From assembly GCA_021801945.1 (NCBI GenBank), contig JAKABE010000074.1, positions 1-10,898 of the forward strand: a DNA stretch of 10,898 nt, in the 5' to 3' direction. Numbering within the stretch: position 1 is the first letter of the stretch; the number at the start of each line of letters is the position of its first letter. The position numbers and the translations under genes were made by a program. Below the pieces are notes generated by a model. The model was not told where the DNA came from. It ran no database searches and saw only the letters and a list, made by a program, of their open reading frames with translations. The DNA is from Acidobacteriota bacterium. Its GTDB lineage: Bacteria > Acidobacteriota > Terriglobia > Terriglobales > Acidobacteriaceae. Positions 6,658 to 10,898 of this stretch are shown piece after piece.

Positions 6658-7742
6658 CGCCGCACGTACAGCTTGTTGCCGACTATGGAGAAATCTTCAA
6701 TGGCGTCCGGCCCCTCGGGCACGACGGTCGGCCACACGTCGGGCATGATGCCGGGATAGGCCCTGAGGATGCGGCCGTTGGGCGCTTTATAGTCGGTCTG
6801 CACATACCATTCGCCCTTGGCTTCGATGGCGTAAAAGCGGGAGTCGATGCCCCAGACCAGGACCTTGAAGGGCTCGTCGGGATGGGCCAGGTCGCGGTAC
6901 ACAAGATCCACCCGCTTGGCCGGCACGCCGCGGTCGATCTCAAGGAGCAGGTAACGGCCATCGTCGGTAACAGTGGCGCCGATCAGGTCGAGCGGGCCCA
7001 GCGGCTCTCCGTAGAACTCGCGGCCGAAGAGCAGCTTGTCGTTGGCGGTGCGCGTTCCCAGCAGGTGCTCGTACACCAGCGTGCCCTTCTGGTTGCCGCG
7101 CGCATAGAAAAGCCCCTTGCCGTCGGGCGTAAAGTCGACCGACCAATAGAGTCCGCTGGGCAGCTCGTCGAAGAGCGTCTTGCCGGTCTTTACATTGAAG
7201 ACGCGGACTGTGGTCTGGTCGGCGCCGCCCTGGCGCACGCCGTAGGCCACCAGCGTGCCGTCGCGTGAAACGTCGAGCAGATCGACAGAGGTGTTGGGAT
7301 CGCGGCTGAACTGCGCGGGGTCGATCAGCAGCTTATCCTTCCCCGTCCAGCCGTGGCGCAGGTAGATGGCAGCCTGATCCGCCCCGGCCAGCCGCTTCTC
7401 AAAGAAATAATCGTCGCCGCGCTCGATGGGAATGGTCCACGACTCTACGTTCTCCAGCGCCTCCAACTGGTTGACAACCTGGGGACGGATGCGCGCCTGG
7501 TTCATGTAGCGGGCGGTGTAAGTGTTCTCAGCATCGATGAAGGCCTGCGTAGCCGGGCTCTTGGCGTCTTCGAGCCAGCGGTAGTCATCCACGATCTTGG
7601 TCCCGAAATAGTTGTCGGTGACGGGGATCTTTTGCACTTTGGGGGGGGGTGGGAGCATAATGCCGTCGCGTCCGTGAATCATCTGGGCGCAGGCCACGCC
7701 CCCCAGCAGAAAAATGACTGCAAGACCGGATAAGAACCGCAC
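6645..7742 (-). CDS. Prolyl oligopeptidase S9A, N-terminal secreted propeller half (split by frameshift)
   Basis: The 365-residue N-terminal half of an S9A peptidase. The frame is open back to 7991, but the GTG at 7742 has AGGAGG 8 nt upstream and starts a good signal peptide: Arg at 2, hydrophobic LSGLAVIFLLGGV, and an AXA-type site ACA|Q after residue 19. I therefore place the start there. The protein is probably exported to the periplasm. After a proline run (MLPPPPK, coded by a nine-C tract) come VTDNYFGTKIVDDYRWLED and the AFIDAENTYTARYM helix, standard for the S9A N-terminus, then beta-propeller blades (for example GKDKLLIDPAQFS, SRDGTLVAYG, WSVDFTPDGKGLFYAR). The frame ends prematurely at TGA 6645-6647. 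Restored, the full gene would cover 5617-7742 and encode about 708 residues, normal for the family. Confidence 0.87.
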
Positions 7743-7750
7743 GCAGTGTT

Positions 7751-7756
7751 CCTCCT
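7751..7756 (-). promoter_or_regulatory. Shine-Dalgarno AGGAGG of the S9 peptidase gene
   Basis: AGGAGG on the minus strand lies 8 nt before the GTG at 7742. It lies directly after the base of a strong hairpin (7761-7789), which could affect ribosome access. Confidence 0.8.
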
Positions 7757-7760
7757 TCCG

Positions 7761-7842
7761 CCCCGGCGAGCAGCGATCGCTCGCCGGGGGCCCGTGTCTA
7801 TCACCCCAGCGAGCAGCGATCGCTCGCCGGGGGCCCGTGTCT
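7761..7842. repeat. Two tandem 39-nt hairpin repeats between the S9 peptidase and murJ
   Basis: Copies at 7761-7799 and 7804-7842 differ at one base (position 5: G versus A) and are spaced by a 43-nt period. In copy 1, CCCCGGCGAGC (7761-7771) pairs perfectly with GCTCGCCGGGG (7779-7789) around a 7-nt loop; copy 2 has one mismatch in the same stem. Each carries the palindrome GCGATCGC followed by the conserved tail GGGCCCGTGTCT. They lie in the 5' leader region of the minus-strand peptidase gene. The design recalls REP-like palindromic elements, but I cannot assign a known family. Confidence 0.85.
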
Positions 7843-7881
7843 GAAACAGAATACGCGCATCGGATGGTAATCGCGGCCTCG

Positions 7882-7897
7882 CGGGAGCGCACTCCCG
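7882..7897. other. Hairpin in the murJ leader
   Basis: CGGGAG (7882-7887) and CTCCCG (7892-7897) form a perfect 6-bp stem with a CGCA loop, ending 15 bases before the murJ GTG. It lies between the hairpin repeats and the start codon. Confidence 0.5.
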
Positions 7898-7912
7898 GTA
7901 GAATCGACTCCA

Positions 7913-9556
7913 GTGACGGAAACGTCTTCCAATCCAACGCCAGGGCGCGCGCTCTCGTGGTGGGCACGCGGGTTGGGTGCTCTTCGCCCATCCCACGCGC
8001 ACAGCATCTATTCGGCCACCGTCATCCTCATGGTGTCTGCGTTTCTGTCGCGGATCGTTGGGTTGGTGCGCCTGAAGTACATCGTCTGGCTCTTCGGCAG
8101 CGGCGTGCAGGCCGACGCGCTGAACGCGGCCTTCGTCCTGCCCGACAAGATCTCCTACTTCCTCATCGGCGGCGCGGCCTCAATTGCTTTCGTCACCATT
8201 CTCACGCGTTATCGCGAAGCGGGGCGCGATGCGGAGGGCGAGCGATCGCTCTCAGTCATCCTCAGCACCATGTACCTGGTGCTGGGAGGGGCTATCGCCA
8301 TCGCAGAGGTAATCGCCCCCTGGTACGTCCATTGGTGGTTCCACGGCTTCGACGCGAAAAAGGCCGCGCTCACCGTGACGCTCACGCGCATCCTGCTTCC
8401 CGCGCAAGTATGCTTCTTTGCCGGCGGGGTTTTTGGCGCGGTGCTGCTGGTGCGCAAGCAGTTCAGCGTGCAGGCCGTGGCGCCCCTCCTGTATGGCGCA
8501 GGGCCCATTGTGGGTGGCCTTCTTCTGGTCAAGCAGATCGGCGTTTCTTCGCTCGCCCTGGGCTATGTGGGCGGCGCACTGGTTGGTCCGTTCCTGCTGA
8601 ACTGGTATTTCGCCGGCCGCACCGGGACGCGTTACCGCTTCATCCTCGACTGGCGCGACGAAGGGCTGCGCGAGTGGGTGCGCCTCTCGCTGCCGCTGAT
8701 GGCCGGCGTCTCGCTGGTCAGCGCCGACAGCTGGATCATCGACTACTTTGCCTCCACCACCAGTGGCGCCGTCTCGTTGATGACCTACGCCAAACAACTG
8801 TTCACCGCACCCATGGCCATGCTGGCGCAGGCGGCGGGTGCGGCCTCGATGCCCTTCTTCGCCAGCCTCTGGACGCAGGACCGCCGGTTTGAATTTGCCA
8901 ACAGCGTTGCGGATTCAGTGTCGCGGGTAGCCTCGCTGGGGCTACTAGCCGCCTCGGCCATGATTGCGCTGGGCAAGCCTATCATCGACCTGATCTTTAT
9001 TGGAGGACGATTCACCACTGCCGACGCGAGTCTCTGCGCCGCTTACTTTGCGGTCTTCTCTATTTCGCTGTTTCTCTGGTCGGCACAGGCTATTTACGCA
9101 CGCGCCTTTTACGCGTCCGGCAACACGTTCGTCCCCATGGTTGCGAGCACGGTGGTGACCGCGGTTTCAATCTTCGTCTATGCCTCGCTGCACCATTCGC
9201 TGGGAGTGTTGGGTTTGGCCGTGGCCTCCGACGTTGGCATCACCATGCAGACCCTGACCATCGCCATCCTGCTGCACAGGCGCCGCATGGTCTCGCTGGC
9301 CAGCCTGGACTACACCGAGATGGGCCGCTGCCTGCTGGCTGCACTGGCGGGCAGCGCGGCTGCGGGGCTGCTGGTTTGGGGTGGGAGCAGGCTCTTCCAA
9401 CTGCCAGCGACGCATCTGGCGCAACACGCCCGCATGCGAGACCTGATCCTGACCGTGGCCGGGGCGGCGCTTTGGCTGGGACTGGCGCAATGGGTTCTGG
9501 AAAGGACGGGATCGGCGCTGCCCCGAGCGGCGAAGAGGCGGCTGGGGCTGGGGTAA
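7913..9556 (+). CDS. murJ: Lipid II flippase MurJ (MVF family)
   Basis: MurJ flips lipid II across the cytoplasmic membrane for peptidoglycan synthesis. At 547 residues it is close to the usual 500-550. Seen: a short N-terminal cytoplasmic stretch, then successive hydrophobic helices beginning IYSATVILMVSAFLSRIVG and VRLKYIVWLFG, followed by QADALNAAFVLPDKISYFLI and GGAASIAFVTILTRYREAG, the characteristic MVF block in which family members read DAFNVAFKLPN and EGAFSQAFVPV. The later segments (SLPLMAGVSLVSADSWIIDYFAS, TYAKQLFTAPMAMLAQAAGAA, AIYARAFYASGNTFVPM) also follow the family pattern of 14 helices. The GTG at 7913 is the first usable start after an in-frame TAA at 7868; no strong Shine-Dalgarno is present. 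A member of the related MATE/polysaccharide exporters is a less likely alternative. Confidence 0.9.
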   Translation: MTETSSNPTPGRALSWWARGLGALRPSHAHSIYSATVILMVSAFLSRIVGLVRLKYIVWLFGSGVQADALNAAFVLPDKISYFLIGGAASIAFVTILTRYREAGRDAEGERSLSVILSTMYLVLGGAIAIAEVIAPWYVHWWFHGFDAKKAALTVTLTRILLPAQVCFFAGGVFGAVLLVRKQFSVQAVAPLLYGAGPIVGGLLLVKQIGVSSLALGYVGGALVGPFLLNWYFAGRTGTRYRFILDWRDEGLREWVRLSLPLMAGVSLVSADSWIIDYFASTTSGAVSLMTYAKQLFTAPMAMLAQAAGAASMPFFASLWTQDRRFEFANSVADSVSRVASLGLLAASAMIALGKPIIDLIFIGGRFTTADASLCAAYFAVFSISLFLWSAQAIYARAFYASGNTFVPMVASTVVTAVSIFVYASLHHSLGVLGLAVASDVGITMQTLTIAILLHRRRMVSLASLDYTEMGRCLLAALAGSAAAGLLVWGGSRLFQLPATHLAQHARMRDLILTVAGAALWLGLAQWVLERTGSALPRAAKRRLGLG

Positions 9557-9895
9557 GATGCGCCGGACCAAGCTGACAGCCCCCTAGTTAGGGGTTGCTC
9601 CGCTGTCCTGGTCGAGTCGCCGGCGACGCTGCAAGGGCGCAAGCGGCGTGACGCTGGCGGCTTCGCGCCGATCCTAGAGGCGAATACAACACGAAAAACT
9701 ACCGCCAGAGAGTCAAATCCGCCCTACAGCCAGGCTTTTATCCCCCAAAAGGGTCATTGACCCGACCACATCGTTACTCTAGGTTACTCATGTGCTCATG
9801 TTTTAGGTACTCGCAGACGATAACCTGAGTATCGAGAATGGGATCAGGCTGACCCAGGGCATGATTGGGCGGCGTTTTCCAGCAAGGGGGAGCCG
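9557..9895. other. 339-bp gene-free, hairpin-rich intergenic stretch
   Basis: No convincing ORF is present. The first half is GC-rich and full of inverted repeats: the nested stem at 9575-9607, the palindrome GTCGCCGGCGAC (9616-9627), and GGCGCAAGC (9636-9644) with GCTT-C-GCGCC (9660-9669). The second half is AT-richer, with GGGTC/GACCC (9751-9755 and 9759-9763), two GTTACTC copies (9773-9779 and 9783-9789), two CTCATG copies (9787-9792 and 9795-9800) and AGGTTA/TAACCT arms (9781-9786 and 9821-9826). It could hold terminators, a leader or promoter for the next gene, or a small RNA; none can be named. Confidence 0.6.
9575..9607 (+). terminator. Nested hairpin downstream of murJ
   Basis: GACAGC (9575-9580) pairs with GCTGTC (9602-9607), enclosing CCCCT (9581-9585) and AGGGG (9590-9594) with an AGTT loop. 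It starts 18 bases after the murJ stop and is the best candidate for transcript ending or 3' protection. It lacks a terminal U-run. Confidence 0.4.
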
Positions 9896-10408
9896 GTGAT
9901 TTTTAGCGTACTTTCTATAGCCGCAATGGCCGCTGTGGCCATCTACTTAGTCCGTTGGGTGATGGCACAGCGCCGCCGCAATGCGCAGTCCTGGGAGTCG
10001 ATCGTAGCGCGGCTGCGGCCGGACTGGGATGCCGCGGATGCGGGCGCGCAATCTTTTTGGAACGACAACGCCGGCATCTCGCTGGAGGAAAAGTGGAAGC
10101 GCATCCGCGGCGCGCACGGGCTGTGGGTGATGTATGAGAACGCACGCGTGATGCTGGAGATGGCTGACTACGCCCTGCGCAATAGCGCGTCAGTGGACCG
10201 CGAGCTGATCGCGGCCCTGCGCAGCGACGCTCTGCAGATCCGTGTTTTCGTTGTCAGCGCACTGGCGCGCTACGCCTTCAGCCATGTGAATGAGAGCATC
10301 TGCTCCAACGCCGCGCGCGCCACAGCCATGTATGCCGACATGACGGCACGGATGACGGAACTGCTGCAAGGGCAGCAGATGGCCCCCAGCTACGTGGCCG
10401 CGATGTAG
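9896..10408 (+). CDS. Hypothetical membrane-anchored protein
   Basis: A 170-residue protein I do not recognise. Seen: one N-terminal hydrophobic helix (residues ~2-23, IFSVLSIAAMAAVAIYLVRWVM) followed at once by QRRR, which predicts a single-pass anchor with the remainder in the cytoplasm. The rest is helical and amphipathic, with an EEKWKRIRGAHGLWVMYENARVMLEMADYALR-like stretch at residues ~64-95 and VDRELIAALRSDALQIR further on. There are no catalytic motifs; the only cysteine is in NESICSNAAR. The GTG start at 9896 has a purine-rich Shine-Dalgarno (AAGGGGGAG, 9884-9892) close upstream. An intrinsic terminator lies 20 bp after the stop, so this looks like a single-gene transcript. It is probably a lineage-restricted conserved protein (inference). 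Confidence 0.72.
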   Translation: MIFSVLSIAAMAAVAIYLVRWVMAQRRRNAQSWESIVARLRPDWDAADAGAQSFWNDNAGISLEEKWKRIRGAHGLWVMYENARVMLEMADYALRNSASVDRELIAALRSDALQIRVFVVSALARYAFSHVNESICSNAARATAMYADMTARMTELLQGQQMAPSYVAAM

Positions 10409-10428
10409 TCCGATTCTTCGAGCCCACG

Positions 10429-10457
10429 AAAAGCCCTGGCCTTGGCCGGGGCTTTTT
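10429..10457 (+). terminator. Strong intrinsic terminator after the hypothetical gene
   Basis: AAAAGCCCTGGC (10429-10440) pairs with GCCGGGGCTTTT (10445-10456) in a 12-bp stem with one G-T wobble and a CTTG loop, followed by another T. The A-run on the left also fits termination from the opposite direction. Confidence 0.88.
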
Positions 10458-10546
10458 CATGGCGCGCTGGTAGGGTATTTGTTGTGGATCTGCTTTGACA
10501 GACGAAGCGATCAACCACGACAGAAACATCCTTGAAAGGTGCAGCC

Positions 10547-10898
10547 ATGAAGAGATCGTTGCGGTTCATTTTTGCCATGGCCTTTTCGTGTACCACGCTT
10601 GCAGCCAGTGCTCAAACCATGCAATCGTGTACGGCGCTAACCGGCCTCAAAATCGAAGGAGTTGCGATTACCAATGCCGTGTCCGTTCCGGCCGGTGCCA
10701 CGGTTCCCGCTTCCTATCCGCACTACTCCGGGACGCTCCCGGCGCACTGCCGCGTGGAGGGCGTCATCGATTGCCGCAGGGGAGTCGGTGGGGTGGAATA
10801 CGGGATTGGATTCGCGCTGGCGCTGCCTGAAAAAGGCGCCTGGAACGGGGACTTCATGATGCAGGGGGGATGCGGCGGCGATGGGGTGATCAACTATC
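10547..10898 (+). CDS. Tannase/feruloyl esterase family protein, 5' part (runs off the window)
   Basis: The first 117 codons of a secreted alpha/beta-hydrolase of the tannase/feruloyl esterase family, which cleaves ester bonds of gallate or hydroxycinnamate attached to sugars and plant polymers. The ATG at 10547 has AAAGGTG 5 nt upstream. Seen: a signal peptide (MKRSLRFIFAMAFSCTTLAA, with likely cleavage at ASA|Q), then the family's N-terminal blocks CTALTGLKIEGVAITNA, PAHCRVEGVID and IGFALALPEKGAWNGDF, followed by MMQGGCGGDGVINY. The catalytic serine (the family's G-x-S-x-G region) and the lid lie beyond the window edge. The frame is open to the last base. The exact substrate is undetermined. 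The strong terminator upstream indicates its own promoter between 10458 and 10546. Confidence 0.88.
   Translation, partial: MKRSLRFIFAMAFSCTTLAASAQTMQSCTALTGLKIEGVAITNAVSVPAGATVPASYPHYSGTLPAHCRVEGVIDCRRGVGGVEYGIGFALALPEKGAWNGDFMMQGGCGGDGVINY

Noticed and set aside
7761..7842. CRISPR array
   Set aside because: There are only two copies, with a 4-nt gap between them and no spacers; the structure is a hairpin repeat.
7743..7991. N-terminal extension of the peptidase back to 7991
   Set aside because: The extra 83 residues translate the hairpin repeats; the GTG at 7742 has an ideal Shine-Dalgarno and begins a signal peptide.
7714..8892. 392-codon + frame across the hairpin repeats and murJ
   Set aside because: The overlapping 7913 frame carries clear MurJ transmembrane blocks; this one is Arg/His-rich shadow sequence.
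9757..9785. TTGACC plus TAGGTT as a promoter for the 170-residue protein
   Set aside because: Spacing is 17 nt but the -10 matches only three of six bases.
10495..10500. TTGACA as a -35 box for the tannase-family gene
   Set aside because: The hexamer 17 nt downstream (CGACAG) is not a credible -10; only the -35 looks good.

Overview
The window reads as a chromosomal segment of a high-GC bacterium, most likely an Acidobacteriota (Terriglobia-like) member. This rests on the gene assortment: a secreted S9A prolyl oligopeptidase, a tannase/feruloyl-esterase-family protein, and an RluB-type synthase with a very long Arg/Gly-rich tail. Codons are mostly G/C-ending. The assignment is inference; there is no rRNA or tRNA to anchor it.

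Left part, + strand: an RluB-type 23S rRNA pseudouridine synthase (11-1888) with an acidic N-terminal extension and a ~295-residue RG/RP-rich tail holding six in-frame 18-bp repeats; a D-2-hydroxyacid dehydrogenase (2021-2980); and peptide-methionine sulfoxide reductase MsrA (3039-3524). These look like ordinary housekeeping genes.

Middle part, accessory islet (about 3615-5616): a strong intrinsic terminator is followed by a visibly AT-richer pair of genes with an ATGA start/stop overlap (3690-4322 and 4319-5194). I recognise them as Nmad2- and Nmad3-type proteins (nucleotide modification associated domains 2 and 3), families predicted from gene context to work in DNA base modification but without proven chemistry. 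Converging on them is an XRE antitoxin-like gene (5219-5548, minus strand). Just upstream of it sits what looks like the last ~27 codons of a RelE-type toxin (5532-5615), so this is probably a decayed toxin-antitoxin locus. The Nmad pair is the best candidate for an undescribed system.

Right part: a secreted S9A prolyl oligopeptidase (minus strand, 5617-7742) is split into two overlapping ORFs by an apparent one-base deletion near 6654. It has a GTG start behind a strong Shine-Dalgarno, a signal peptide, a C9 mononucleotide run near the N-terminus and a complete Ser/Asp/His triad. The divergent interval to murJ (7743-7912) carries two near-identical 39-nt hairpin repeats plus a third hairpin. 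The MurJ lipid II flippase (7913-9556) follows, then a 339-bp gene-free, hairpin-rich stretch (9557-9895), a small membrane-anchored hypothetical protein (9896-10408), an intrinsic terminator, and the 5' part of a secreted tannase-family gene (10547 to the window edge).
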